DNA from: Terriglobia bacterium
GTDB lineage: Bacteria > Acidobacteriota > Terriglobia > Bryobacterales > UBA6623
DNA: 64,000 nucleotides
Direction of reading: 5' to 3'
Assembly: GCA_009841225.1 (NCBI GenBank)
Contig: VXMF01000056.1
Span: forward strand, 1-64,000
The stretch's first letter is position 1, and each line of letters opens with the position of its first letter. Below the pieces are notes generated by a model. That model was not told the DNA's origin, did not search any database, and worked only from the letters and a program-made list of their open reading frames with translations. A program made the translations under genes and the position numbers. This document shows, one piece after another, positions 16,641 through 25,896 of the stretch.

Positions 16641-19600
16641 ATGGCTAGACTTGGTGGATCGCGCGCCCGTCTCATGCGGGCACTGGGCCATTGCTTGGTC
16701 GCAATGCTCGGCATCGCGGTGTGCCAGGCGCAGTTCGGCGTCATAGACCCCGAGCGCGACCAGGCCGAGGAGGAGCGCCTTTGGGCCGAGCACGAGCACG
16801 CCTGGCTCCTTGAGAGCATGCTGGCGGCAAAGAGCGAATCAGCGCACGCGCGTCTCGAAAGCGGGGCCAGCTCGATTCAACCTCAGGCGTTTTGCCCGGC
16901 GTATCTCGGCCTGAGTCCCGAGCCGGGTGCGTTCCGCAAGCGAGTCGCGAGTCCGTTCGTTGCTAGATTCGCTCCGCCACCCGACCGGTCACCTTGGCGA
17001 GGCGTCGCGGCGGCCGGGGAATCGCCGAGCGGCATCTTCGACAACTACATATCGGACTCGGTCGTGCAGTCCAAGTGCATCAACTGCCATGTCGCGGGTG
17101 GCGCTTCCGGGCATACACGCCTCGTGCTCACGCCTTCCGGCGTGGACGGCCACGAGGCAACGAACCTTGCCGTGTTCCAGAATTTCTTGGATACCGTTGA
17201 GGGCGGAGCCGACCTGATCCTCAATAAGATTCAGGGTGCGGAAGGCCATGGCGGGGGCGTCCAACTGGTCGCCGGCTCAACCGACTTCGCCAACATGGAG
17301 CGGTTCCTTCGCGGCTTGGGAGGCGATGTCTCGGGAGGGCTGTATCCCGACACATTGTTCGAAGCCGCGACGATGGCCGCTCCTTGGAGGACGCTGCGCC
17401 GGGCGGCACTCCTGTTTGCCGGCAGGCTCCCGACCCAATCCGAGCTCGCCGCGGTCAGCGACGGCCGGGAATCCAGCCTCCGCCAGACGATCAAGGGCTT
17501 GATGACGGGCCCGGGATTCCACGATTTCCTGATCAGGTCCGCCAACGACCGGTTGCTTACTGACCGGGAGCGGTTGAACGTGATCGGGGTTGCCGAGGTG
17601 AGATTCGTCGATCTGACGAACAAGCGTTGGGAACTGGCCCAGGAGGGCATCGCAAACGGGTATGCCGATAACCCGCGGCGGTATCCGGAATTTCGATATC
17701 ACGAGAGAGCCGTACAATACGGTGCCGCTCGCGCCCCGCTTGAGCTCATTGCACACGTTGTCGAAAACGACCTGCCTTACACGGAAATCCTCACAGCGGA
17801 CTACATCATGGCCAATCCCATGGCCGCGGCCGCGTACGGCGCGACGACGGAGTTTGACAATCCCGAGGATGTCACGGAATTCAAGCCGTCGGAAATCGCG
17901 AGGTACTTCAGGCGCGACAGGTCCATGATCGTGGAGGAAAACCCTCCCAATGTCTGGAGGGTCATCAATCCCGGCAATCTGTCCACCGACTACCCCCACG
18001 CCGGAGTCCTCAACACGACCGCGTTCCTGCGACGCTATCCCACGACAGCGACGAATCGCAATCGTGCCCGCTCCCGTTGGACCTACTACCACTTTCTGGG
18101 CTTCGACATCGAGAAGTCCTCGGCACGCACGCAGGACGCCGATGCCCTCGCGGATACGAACAACCCCACGATGAACAACCCGGCATGCACGGTATGCCAC
18201 ATTCCGATGGACCCGGTCGCCGGCACCTACCAGAACTACGGCGACATGGGGCTCTTCCGGGACAAGAACGCCGGTCGGGACGCCTTGCCGAACCTGTACA
18301 GGAACCCCAAAGACGGAACTGTATCCCCCTACCAGCGGGGCGATACATGGTTCCGCGACATGCGCACTCCGGGGTTCAGCGGCCAGTCGGCGCCAAGCGC
18401 GGACAACAGCTTGCAATGGTTGGTGGAAGAGTTCATTGCGGACGAGCGGTTCGCCAAGGCGGCCGTTAGGTTCTGGTGGCCGGCGGTCATGGGCGTGGAA
18501 CTCGTCGAGCCCCCGAGCGATAGCGCCGATACGGAGTTCGATGCGTTGCTCGTCGCATCGGCCGCGCAGGCCTTGGAGGTCGATGCGCTTGCGGAGTCGT
18601 TCCGGGAGGGATTCGGTGACGGTGACGCTTATAACGCAAAGGACCTCCTCGCCGAGATGGCGCTCTCTCCTTGGTTCCGGGCTGAATCTGTCACTGGAGA
18701 CGACCAGACCCGCGCGACCGCGCTCCGCGACGCGGGCGTAGCGCGGCTCCTCACCCCGGAAGAGCTGGTTGCGAAGACGGAGGCCATCGCTGGGTATGTA
18801 TGGGGCAGGCGATTCCAGCAGCCCTTCGGGCTCGGCGAGACCCGAAGCAAGCTGCATGACCCGCAGGGGTACACCGGCTACGAGCTTCTATACGGAGGCA
18901 TCGATTCCGACGGGATCATCGAGCGCACTGGCGAGATCACGCCTCTGATGGCGGCCGTCGCTCAGAGCCATGCCGCTGAGGTGAGCTGCCCGATCGTGCG
19001 CCGCGAGTTCTATTTCTGGCCCGAAGGGAACCGCGTCCTGTTCGACGGAATCACGAAATTCGACACTCCCTACTCCGAAACGGGCGGGCAGTTCAACATC
19101 ACTTCCGAGTCGTGGGAATCACGGCAACCGGTCAGCTTGGCTGTGCCCCTGGCCGCGGGCTCGAAGACCGTGCGCCTGTCCTTCACGAACAACCTTTCCG
19201 GCGGCCAGCAGGACAGCGAGGGCAACACGCTCGACCGCAACCTGAGCCTGGATCGCCTGGTGGTCGCCAACAGCAGCGCATCGACCGTGACCGAAGTCGA
19301 GCTCGAGACCCTCGGCAGGAAGAACTGCGGCCGTCCGAATGGGGACTTCTACTGGATGACGGGCAATTGCTCCGTGGAAATACCGGTCGAGATCTCGTCT
19401 TCCGGAGACTACAGCGTCACTGTCGTCGCCCATCAGGACAAGGCCGGTGACGAAGCGGCCCGCCTGGCAATCGAGGTGGTAGCGGAGGACGGGAGCTCGC
19501 AGGGAGAGATCGCGATCCGCCGAAAACTGGCCGATTTGCACCAGAGGTTCTTTGGCGCGACCGTGGCGGTAGATTCACCGGATGTCAATGAGGCCTACAA

Positions 19601-19877
19601 CCTCTTCGTTGAGGTATGGAATCGCAAGCGAAACTCCGAGAGCCAGTCCTTTACCGGTTCGAGGTTCCACTGCACCGAAGGCGGCGACCATCTTTACTTT
19701 GAGGGCGTCGTGGACGGTGCCCGGCGATACAACCAGTACGGTGGCAGCCAGTTGAACTTCGATCTGATCCGCCCGTTCACCCGGGCCACCGACTTCTCCG
19801 ATCCGCACCATGCAGTGCGGACATGGGTGGTCACTCTGGCGTATCTGCTCACCGACTACCGGTACCTGTATTTCTAG
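16641..19877 (+). CDS. Large exported protein with two c-type haem motifs and carbohydrate-binding-like domain
   Basis: A 1078-residue protein with an N-terminal signal-like segment (about residues 12-30). The first haem motif is CINCH (146-150) in a cytochrome-like stretch; the second is CTVCH (516-520) followed by IPMDPVAG. Between them lies a helical region with LRRAALLFAGRLPTQSEL, resembling DUF1549/PSD1-type modules. The C-terminal third contains VRLSFTNN...DRNLSLDRLVV, like the calcium-dependent carbohydrate-binding domains of the CBM36/60 type. It is followed after 15 bp by a DUF1501 gene, the usual partner. Such pairs are thought to act in the periplasm on polysaccharide or other large substrates; the substrate is unknown. 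Confidence 0.82.
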   Translation: MARLGGSRARLMRALGHCLVAMLGIAVCQAQFGVIDPERDQAEEERLWAEHEHAWLLESMLAAKSESAHARLESGASSIQPQAFCPAYLGLSPEPGAFRKRVASPFVARFAPPPDRSPWRGVAAAGESPSGIFDNYISDSVVQSKCINCHVAGGASGHTRLVLTPSGVDGHEATNLAVFQNFLDTVEGGADLILNKIQGAEGHGGGVQLVAGSTDFANMERFLRGLGGDVSGGLYPDTLFEAATMAAPWRTLRRAALLFAGRLPTQSELAAVSDGRESSLRQTIKGLMTGPGFHDFLIRSANDRLLTDRERLNVIGVAEVRFVDLTNKRWELAQEGIANGYADNPRRYPEFRYHERAVQYGAARAPLELIAHVVENDLPYTEILTADYIMANPMAAAAYGATTEFDNPEDVTEFKPSEIARYFRRDRSMIVEENPPNVWRVINPGNLSTDYPHAGVLNTTAFLRRYPTTATNRNRARSRWTYYHFLGFDIEKSSARTQDADALADTNNPTMNNPACTVCHIPMDPVAGTYQNYGDMGLFRDKNAGRDALPNLYRNPKDGTVSPYQRGDTWFRDMRTPGFSGQSAPSADNSLQWLVEEFIADERFAKAAVRFWWPAVMGVELVEPPSDSADTEFDALLVASAAQALEVDALAESFREGFGDGDAYNAKDLLAEMALSPWFRAESVTGDDQTRATALRDAGVARLLTPEELVAKTEAIAGYVWGRRFQQPFGLGETRSKLHDPQGYTGYELLYGGIDSDGIIERTGEITPLMAAVAQSHAAEVSCPIVRREFYFWPEGNRVLFDGITKFDTPYSETGGQFNITSESWESRQPVSLAVPLAAGSKTVRLSFTNNLSGGQQDSEGNTLDRNLSLDRLVVANSSASTVTEVELETLGRKNCGRPNGDFYWMTGNCSVEIPVEISSSGDYSVTVVAHQDKAGDEAARLAIEVVAEDGSSQGEIAIRRKLADLHQRFFGATVAVDSPDVNEAYNLFVEVWNRKRNSESQSFTGSRFHCTEGGDHLYFEGVVDGARRYNQYGGSQLNFDLIRPFTRATDFSDPHHAVRTWVVTLAYLLTDYRYLYF

Positions 19878-19892
19878 CGAAGGGAGGACGCA

Positions 19893-21179
19893 ATGAATCG
19901 CCGCAGCTTCATGAAGGTCATGATGGGTGTTGGTGCCGTGTCGGGGTTCCGGGTGCCGCTGGCGAACGCCGCAGACTACAACGGCAAGCTGTTCGTGTTT
20001 ATCCAGGCCGACGGCGGCTGGGATCCGACCAGCTTCTGCGATCCCAAGACGAACGTCGCCGGCGAGCCGCTCATCAACAACTGGGCGACGAGCGGCGAGG
20101 TCCGGCAGACGGGCAACATCCGCTACGCACCGTTCGCCGGCAACCAAGCCTTCTTCGACAAGTACTACCAGCGCATTCTGGTAGTGAACGGCGTGGACGC
20201 CCAGACGAATTCCCACACCGCGGGCACGGTCCACAACTGGAGCGGGAGGATTTCGGAGGGTTACCCGACGACCACGGCGCTGCTGGCCGCGCACAACGGG
20301 GCCGGCCTGTCGATGCCGTACCTGAGCTTCGGCGGGTTCTCGAACACGGCGGGCGTGGCCGTGTTCACGCGCTTGAACAACGCGGGCGACATCCGGAACA
20401 TTGCGAAGCCCGAACTGGTGCTCGGGGATCCGAACCGGCGGCCTTACTTCGGCGCCGAGGACTGGTCCTCGATCACCAGACATCGCGACACGCGCATGGC
20501 GCGGCTGGCTGCGGCGCCTAACCTGATGCCGCGGGACGCGCGCAACCGGGAGCTGTACGCGGCGGCGCTGAAGCCGGACGCGGCGGAGGGGCTGCGCTCG
20601 TTCGCGGACATGATCCCCCCAACGGACGAGTTGCAGGCGGTCGAGGAATACGCCTTGTTCCGGAGCACGCTGAAGCGGCAGGCGCAGCTGGCAGTGCTGG
20701 CATTCAGAGCAGGTGTCGCGGTGAGCGCGGACCTGCGCCTGGGCGGGTTCGACACGCACGACAACCACGATGCGGAGGCGAACTGGCTGCTGGGAAACCT
20801 GACGGGCGCGGTGGACTACCTCTGGGACTACGCCGAGCTCCAGGGCGTGGCGGACCGGCTGGTGGTGGTGATGGGATCAGACTTCGGGCGCACGAACAAG
20901 TACAACGCCGAGGCGGGCAAGGACCACTGGCCGATCGGCAGCTTCGTCGTGATGGAAAAGAATCAGACCTGGACCAATCGTGTGGTGGGGGAGACTGACG
21001 AGCTGCACTTCGCGCGCAAGATCAGTGCGGCGACGCTGCAGCGGGACGACACGTCCGGGACCTTGATCCACCCGAAGCACATCCACAAGGCACTCAGGAA
21101 GTACCTCGGCGTTGCGGACACCGCGGACAGCCAGCGATTCCCGTTCCACAACACCGAGGAGCTGCCCCTGTTCTCGTAA
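19893..21179 (+). CDS. DUF1501-family exported protein (Tat-type leader)
   Basis: A 428-residue protein of the alkaline-phosphatase-like DUF1501 family. The leader MNRRSFMKVMMGVGAVSGF has the twin-arginine pattern R-R-x-F-M-K. The C-terminal part has GGFDTHDNHD and VVVMGSDFGRT...DHWPIGSFVV, conserved motifs of DUF1501. A good ribosome-binding site (GAAGGGAGG) lies about 7 bp before the ATG. It is co-transcribed with the haem protein, as in many marine and soil bacteria. Its enzymatic activity is not established. Confidence 0.9.
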   Translation: MNRRSFMKVMMGVGAVSGFRVPLANAADYNGKLFVFIQADGGWDPTSFCDPKTNVAGEPLINNWATSGEVRQTGNIRYAPFAGNQAFFDKYYQRILVVNGVDAQTNSHTAGTVHNWSGRISEGYPTTTALLAAHNGAGLSMPYLSFGGFSNTAGVAVFTRLNNAGDIRNIAKPELVLGDPNRRPYFGAEDWSSITRHRDTRMARLAAAPNLMPRDARNRELYAAALKPDAAEGLRSFADMIPPTDELQAVEEYALFRSTLKRQAQLAVLAFRAGVAVSADLRLGGFDTHDNHDAEANWLLGNLTGAVDYLWDYAELQGVADRLVVVMGSDFGRTNKYNAEAGKDHWPIGSFVVMEKNQTWTNRVVGETDELHFARKISAATLQRDDTSGTLIHPKHIHKALRKYLGVADTADSQRFPFHNTEELPLFS

Positions 21180-21457
21180 TCGGCCCGGCTCGAGGAAGCT
21201 GCAGCAGCACGGCTGGTTTCACGGGGCTTGTTCCGGCGCTTCGCCCGGGAGTGGCGCAACGTCCGCTCCTGAGATCCGGTCGCATGCCGGTTCGGTGACG
21301 ACAAGTGCGCAACTGCCTGGCGGCAACCGGAGGTTGCGCGCTCGCCAATCCGGTAACGGATCTCCCAGCTGCGCTGCCACCCGTGTCAGGCCCGGCGCGC
21401 CTGCGGCGGCTGTACAATCATTTCGATGGCGTGCGTGCTTGCACGCGCGAATGCTTC

Positions 21458-22327
21458 ATGTCGGCCAGCACCCTCACAGACAGGCACGTTCCTGCAGTTC
21501 CAGAGGAAGATGTGGCCGCCGAGGTGCCGCAGGCCGACGAGGTCGAGTACCCCGAAGGCCATTGGGTCGCGCAGAGTGTCTCGCACGGTGATGCCGTCGA
21601 GCAGGCGACCGGCTCGTTGCGCCACCACTTCCGCGAGCGCGAGGACGTGCTGGTGGCGATGGAACTGGTGGTCTACTACCGGCGTGGCAACAACCGGGTC
21701 TGGCTGCAGCCGGATGTGCAGGTGGTGCACGGGGTGGGGCGCAGCCCGAGCCGCAGCACCTACTTGGTGTGGGAAGAAGGGAAGCCGCCGGACTTCGTGC
21801 TGGAGGTGGCGTCGCCGTCGACGGCGGACAGGGATGCGCAGCACAAGGTGGGCGAGTACGCCAGCGTGGGCGTGCGCGAGTACTGGCGGCTCGATCCGGC
21901 CGGGGAGTTGATGGCCAAGCCGCTGGAGGGCTGCGTGGCAAGAGCGGGCGGCTATGAGCCGGTGCCGGCGGTGGCGGCGGGAGGCCGGACGTGGCTTTGG
22001 AGCGAGGTCTTGGGGCTGGAGCTTCGCGGCGAGCGGCGGGAACGGGGGACGGTGTTGGTTTTCCGCGACCCGCGCACGGGGGAGGAGTGGGCCAGCGCGG
22101 ACGAGCGCGAGCGACTGGCTGTTGAGCGCGAGCGACAGGCAGCAGAAGAGCGGGCTAGTGCCGCACAGCGGGAGCGAGAGGCCGCAGAGCGGGAACGAGA
22201 GGCCGCAGAGCGGGAGCGAGAGGCCGCAGAGCAGCGGGCCAGCGCAGCGGACGCAAGGGTGCGGGCACTGGAGGAGCAACTCCGGGCTCTCAGCGCTGAC
22301 ACCACGAATCCCTCCGCGGGAGGGTGA
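21458..22327 (+). CDS. Uma2-family PD-(D/E)XK endonuclease with coiled-coil tail
   Basis: A 289-residue protein. The nuclease core includes LQPDVQVVHG, PDFVLEVASPSTADRD and HKVGEYASVGVREYW, which together carry the acidic and lysine residues of the PD-(D/E)XK fold. From about residue 215 a highly charged coiled coil contains the seven-residue unit EREAAER repeated about three times, encoded by 21-bp tandem repeats. I chose ATG 21458; a frame open from 21305 lacks family similarity before it. TACAAT at 21413-21418 is a possible -10 box, and a GCGTGC/GCACGC hairpin (21429-21448) sits in the leader. The function of Uma2 proteins is poorly known. Confidence 0.85.
   Translation: MSASTLTDRHVPAVPEEDVAAEVPQADEVEYPEGHWVAQSVSHGDAVEQATGSLRHHFREREDVLVAMELVVYYRRGNNRVWLQPDVQVVHGVGRSPSRSTYLVWEEGKPPDFVLEVASPSTADRDAQHKVGEYASVGVREYWRLDPAGELMAKPLEGCVARAGGYEPVPAVAAGGRTWLWSEVLGLELRGERRERGTVLVFRDPRTGEEWASADERERLAVERERQAAEERASAAQREREAAEREREAAEREREAAEQRASAADARVRALEEQLRALSADTTNPSAGG
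22181..22250 (+). repeat. 21-bp in-frame tandem repeat in the Uma2 tail
   Basis: Three near-identical 21-bp units (GAGCGAGAGGCCGCAGAGCG-like) encode the heptapeptide EREAAER. Because the unit is a multiple of three, slippage would change coiled-coil length without breaking the frame. Confidence 0.75.
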
Positions 22328-22539
22328 TCCCGAGGCGCGGCCCGGCCGTTCCGAAATCCCGCCCATTGTTGTAACGGTGGGCATTGGCACTTCGAGCCGC
22401 CTGAGCTCGATGCCATTGACTCCCGAAACGCTCATCGGTCTGCGGCAGAGGAATCGCAGATTCCGAAACTGATCGAGAGGTCGTCCCGCGGGCCGGTTGA
22501 TTCAGGGGGATGCCTGGACCAGGCCGGCCCGGTAGCGGT

Positions 22540-23748
22540 TCATGCTGCGGACTCACTGAAGGCGGTCGGAATTGCCCCGACAGGCAAGGCCGAAATGCCG
22601 TCGTCCAACGCGTAGCGCTTGGTCCCCGGATAGACGATCCACAACCGTTCGAGTTGCAGGTCCGACATCGCGAGACGCATGGAGCGCGTCGTGCCTGGCG
22701 CGTCGCTGTACTTGAACTCGAACCCGTGACGCTTTCCGCCGACTGTGGCCAGCAGGTCCAGCTCAGCCCCTGCATGAGTGGACCAGAAGTGCGCACTGCG
22801 GGGATTCAGGCAGGAAAGGACTTGCTCGATACCGAATCCCTCGAACGACGCACCTACCTTGGGGTGCCCGCCCAAGGCAGCGAAGGAGTCCAGCTCGAGC
22901 AGCGAATGCAACAGTCCCGCGTCCCGGACGTAGATCTTGGGTGACTTGACTTGACGTTTCTTCAGGTTCTCGTGCCAAGGCGGGAGGATCCGCACAACTC
23001 GCGCATCGCCCAGGATGTCGAGGTATCTCCTTGCTGTGGCCTGCCCGGTGCCGATAGCTCGGGCGAACTCCGCGGCGTTCCAGACTTGGCCGTGGTAGTG
23101 AGCGATCATGGTCCAGAACCGTCGCAAGGATTCCGCAGCGATCCGGATTCCGAATTGCGGGATGTCCCGCTCGAGAAACGTCCGCACGAAACTCTCTCGC
23201 CAGAGTCCGGACGCCGCTTCATCCGGTGCCAGATAGCTGCGAGGGAAGCCTCCTCGCAGCCAGAGCACGCGCCAGTCGGCGATTCGATGCTGCTTCGCCC
23301 AGCCACTGACTTCACTGAGGTCGAATCCCGACAGGTCAACGAGACCGATCCGGCCCGCCAAGGTTTCGGATGCTCCTCTCGCCAGCGAAGGAGAGGCGCT
23401 TCCTAGGAGCAGGAAGCGTGTCCCCGCTTCGGGCCGGTCGAGCAGCACGCGCAGCGTTTCAAACAGTTGCTGCTGCCGTTGGATCTCGTCGATGACGACG
23501 AGGCCGGACAGCGGCGCCAGCGCCTGCTCCGGCGCAAGCAAGCGACGTGTGTCCTGTGCTCGCTCCAAGTCAAAGAATTCCACCTCGCGTTCCTTGGCAG
23601 CGATCAGCCGCGCCAATGTGGTCTTGCCGCACTGCCGGGGGCCGATCAGTGCCACGGCAGGATGAACACGGAAGGAATTGACGATGCGAAGAATCGCCCG
23701 AGAGCGGTCAATGAGGACGCCGGAACTCAATTTTCCTTGAAAATACAC
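22540..23748 (-). CDS. AAA ATPase with DUF4143 domain
   Basis: A 402-residue ATP-binding protein. Walker A is LIGPRQCGKTTLA (about residues 35-47) and Walker B is LVVIDEIQR (about 84-92), followed by LLLGSASPSL. The C-terminal DUF4143 domain includes YLDILGDARVVRILPPW and the nuclease-like GAELDLLA...HGFEFKYSD element. These proteins are common in bacterial genomes and often grouped with toxin-antitoxin or defence genes; the role is unknown. The start is a GTG at 23748, lying inside an 8-bp inverted repeat. The convergent neighbour is the Uma2 gene. Confidence 0.88.
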   Translation of the reverse strand: MYFQGKLSSGVLIDRSRAILRIVNSFRVHPAVALIGPRQCGKTTLARLIAAKEREVEFFDLERAQDTRRLLAPEQALAPLSGLVVIDEIQRQQQLFETLRVLLDRPEAGTRFLLLGSASPSLARGASETLAGRIGLVDLSGFDLSEVSGWAKQHRIADWRVLWLRGGFPRSYLAPDEAASGLWRESFVRTFLERDIPQFGIRIAAESLRRFWTMIAHYHGQVWNAAEFARAIGTGQATARRYLDILGDARVVRILPPWHENLKKRQVKSPKIYVRDAGLLHSLLELDSFAALGGHPKVGASFEGFGIEQVLSCLNPRSAHFWSTHAGAELDLLATVGGKRHGFEFKYSDAPGTTRSMRLAMSDLQLERLWIVYPGTKRYALDDGISALPVGAIPTAFSESAA

Positions 23749-23771
23749 TATTGATTGTCATAATTTCAAGG
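23735..23771. promoter_or_regulatory. Inverted repeat over the start of the DUF4143 ATPase gene
   Basis: CCTTGAAA (23735-23742) and TTTCAAGG (23764-23771) form an 8-bp inverted repeat with AT-rich spacing, covering the GTG start codon and the bases just upstream. It could be an operator for autoregulation or an mRNA hairpin hiding the start. No regulator can be named. Confidence 0.35.
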
Positions 23772-24295
23772 AACAATCGCTTGTCGTCGGGAACCGGAAT
23801 GTGAGCCACAGGACGATCCTATCGGTCCACATCGTCGGGAGACTCGAGCGACACAGCTCTTGTCCGTTGCGGGCGCACCGGTGGCGGACCACGACCGGCG
23901 TTGTCCCCGGCTTCGCCATCGATTCGACATCGGAGGTAGCCACCCAGCGCGGGAATCGTGGCCTTGGCGCTGCCGATCCTGCGTACGCCTTCCCGAATTT
24001 CAGCCAGGGGCGTCGGCGTGCCTATCGTAGAGACAAGTTGCTTCCACCGCGCGCCTGCGGCGTCGACTGGGACGGAGTACCTGATTGGAAGGAGGCGTGC
24101 CTGATCGAGATGTGCATCCAGATGGGATCGGTGCGCTGGCTTGGCCTGATGGGAGCGTTTCCAACTTGATGCCGAAGAGGGCTGAGGTCTGCAAGCCTCT
24201 CCGGCCCTGTCCGTCTTGTTCCAGCACACCAACGCTCCGATAGCGTTGCGGTTCGAGATCGAACCGCGTCCGTCGCGGCAAGAGGCGTGAGGGGT
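23772..24295. other. No supported gene
   Basis: About 520 bp with open frames on both strands but no recognisable protein. It adjoins the IS110 remnant, so it may be debris of an old insertion. Confidence 0.4.
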
Positions 24296-24545
24296 CTTCG
24301 GGCTGCCAGAGGCGATCCTCCCGCAGCAAGGCGGTCAGCACGGATACGAGCTTGCGCATGACGGCGACCAGAACGACCTTGTGGGGCTTGCCCCGGGAGC
24401 GTAGGCGTTCATAGAACGCCTTGGATTCGGGCTCGAAGCGGATCTCGGAGATGGCGGCCATGAAGAGCAAGTGACGGAGTTGACAGCGGCCGCCGCGGTG
24501 CTGGCCGGAGTCGTGGTCGAAGGGAGAGAGACCGAACACTGGGCT
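24296..24545 (-). pseudogene. C-terminal remnant of an IS110-family transposase
   Basis: About 83 residues match the end of IS110/IS1111 transposases: GLSPFDHDSGQHRGGRCQLR, then LLFMAAISEIRFEPESKAFY and the terminal KVVLVAVMRKLVSVLTALLR. The N-terminal DEDD catalytic domain and the serine region are missing, so the element is dead. No element ends could be identified. The frame is open further in both directions, but those parts do not resemble the family. Confidence 0.8.
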
Positions 24546-24924
24546 AGAGCGAAATTCGGGTTCGGCGGGTGGGAGCCGTAGGGGGGCGCTACGAGGTGTA
24601 GCTAGGTCCGACAACGTCGGGACGTCAATGGTGCCGGGTTGCGGCATCGAACCGCGGGCACTACCCTAGCAACCTGTCGGACTAAGGAGCCCCCCAGCCC
24701 CTGCGCCGCTATCGAAGCGGGACCCCCGCTTCGCCTCTAGGAGGAGAGGATGCCGCCGCGGCTCTCGAGGTTGAGCACGAGTCCGAGCCGGTCATTGGAT
24801 CGCCGATCCCGAGGCCCATCTGGAGCAGCCTGCCGCCGTTCATCATGGTGCCCGCCAGCACAGCCGCCGTGGTCACCGTAGGATCGTCTGATAGGCGGGC
24901 CAGACGCGGTACACCCGTCCTTAT
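24546..24924. other. Intergenic, no gene seen
   Basis: About 380 bp between the transposase remnant and the lipoprotein gene. No gene, repeat or clear regulatory element was recognised. Confidence 0.4.
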
Positions 24925-25842
24925 TCAAGGCAGCCCGTTGCCGATCTCGGTGATCACGGTGTCAGCGTACCGAGTTCCCGGGTATACCTCCAAGAGCGTC
25001 AACCTGAGCAGGTAGGCGTATTCGGTTGGCTCCCTCTCGAATGGCGCCGCCTCCCCCGCATCCACCCTCTCCTGATACGACATCCTTTCCGTGCCGTCCA
25101 TCAGCAACCACTCCATGGGGTACTCGAGGTAGTGTTCGATCTGAAACTCGGGGATTGGAAGTGCCTGGTAGCCGTTGAAGTCGCGCAAGGCGACCTCATG
25201 ACCGGCGACCACCACGGGCTCCACGTATGCGGAGCTACTGCAGCCGGTCGCGTCGTGCGGATCCGGCTCTGCCGCGCGCAAGCGCAGCACGGTCACCTGT
25301 ACCCGCTTGGGTCTCCCGTTTGCGGCGAAGAGGTCGGGGGACTTGCCGTAGCCAGCCCAGATCCGGACCGGCTGGGTCAGATCGAGGAGCTGCGGGACCA
25401 CCACGTCGACCCCAACACCGTCGCCTTCCTCGCCTTCCGCCCAGCCTGTCAGTTGATCGCCGTCAACAAGCATCGAAGGCGCGTAGGAACAAGACTCCCC
25501 CTGATCCAAGAAGCTGTTGGAGAAGTCCGAGCGCCAGTCCATATCGGGGTCGCGCGGGCAGAGCCCGCAGTCGTCCAAGATGAACATGGAGTACTCTACG
25601 ACGCTGCCGTCCTCTTGATGATTCCGGACAACACGACCTAGATGGCCCGTCGCGGTGACCGACGTGGAAGGGGTCCCCTCGACGGCGTCCCCCACCTGTG
25701 CGTCTGGATCTCCGGAGCGTCGGGTCTGCCCCTCATTGCCTGATCCGCAGCTCGCCACAGCGACTACCAGAGCTACCAGGAGCGCCGCATGCCACCGCAT
25801 GGATTCGACGGACTGATGTGGCAGGACGATGCTTATGCTCAC
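24925..25842 (-). CDS. Lipoprotein with NADase-type glycan-binding (discoidin-like) domain
   Basis: A 305-residue exported protein. A hydrophobic leader ends in VAVASCGSG, a lipobox with the acylated cysteine. The central region SMLVDGDQLTGWAEG...GVGVDVVVP...IWAGYGKS resembles the small glycan-binding domain often attached to NADase-type toxins and surface lipoproteins. The rest is unassigned. Either the first ATG (25842) or the ATG at 25800 may be the start; the latter gives a more compact leader. It is likely surface or periplasmic. The next gene upstream also encodes a lipoprotein. Confidence 0.7.
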   Translation of the reverse strand: MSISIVLPHQSVESMRWHAALLVALVVAVASCGSGNEGQTRRSGDPDAQVGDAVEGTPSTSVTATGHLGRVVRNHQEDGSVVEYSMFILDDCGLCPRDPDMDWRSDFSNSFLDQGESCSYAPSMLVDGDQLTGWAEGEEGDGVGVDVVVPQLLDLTQPVRIWAGYGKSPDLFAANGRPKRVQVTVLRLRAAEPDPHDATGCSSSAYVEPVVVAGHEVALRDFNGYQALPIPEFQIEHYLEYPMEWLLMDGTERMSYQERVDAGEAAPFEREPTEYAYLLRLTLLEVYPGTRYADTVITEIGNGLP

Positions 25843-25896
25843 AGCTTCGACTCCAGGTGCAGTCTCGGGCCCAGCCTGCGCTGAGCGTAACTTGCC

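Noticed and set aside
17277..20768. Long minus-strand open frames (526 and 397 codons) over the haem protein and DUF1501 genes
   Set aside because: Arg/Val/Gly-rich antisense shadows of well-supported plus-strand genes with haem motifs, leaders and family signatures.
24240..24262. GCGGTTCGAGATCGAACCGC palindrome as a tRNA T-arm
   Set aside because: No acceptor, D or anticodon arms around it; it is a simple palindrome near the IS110 remnant.
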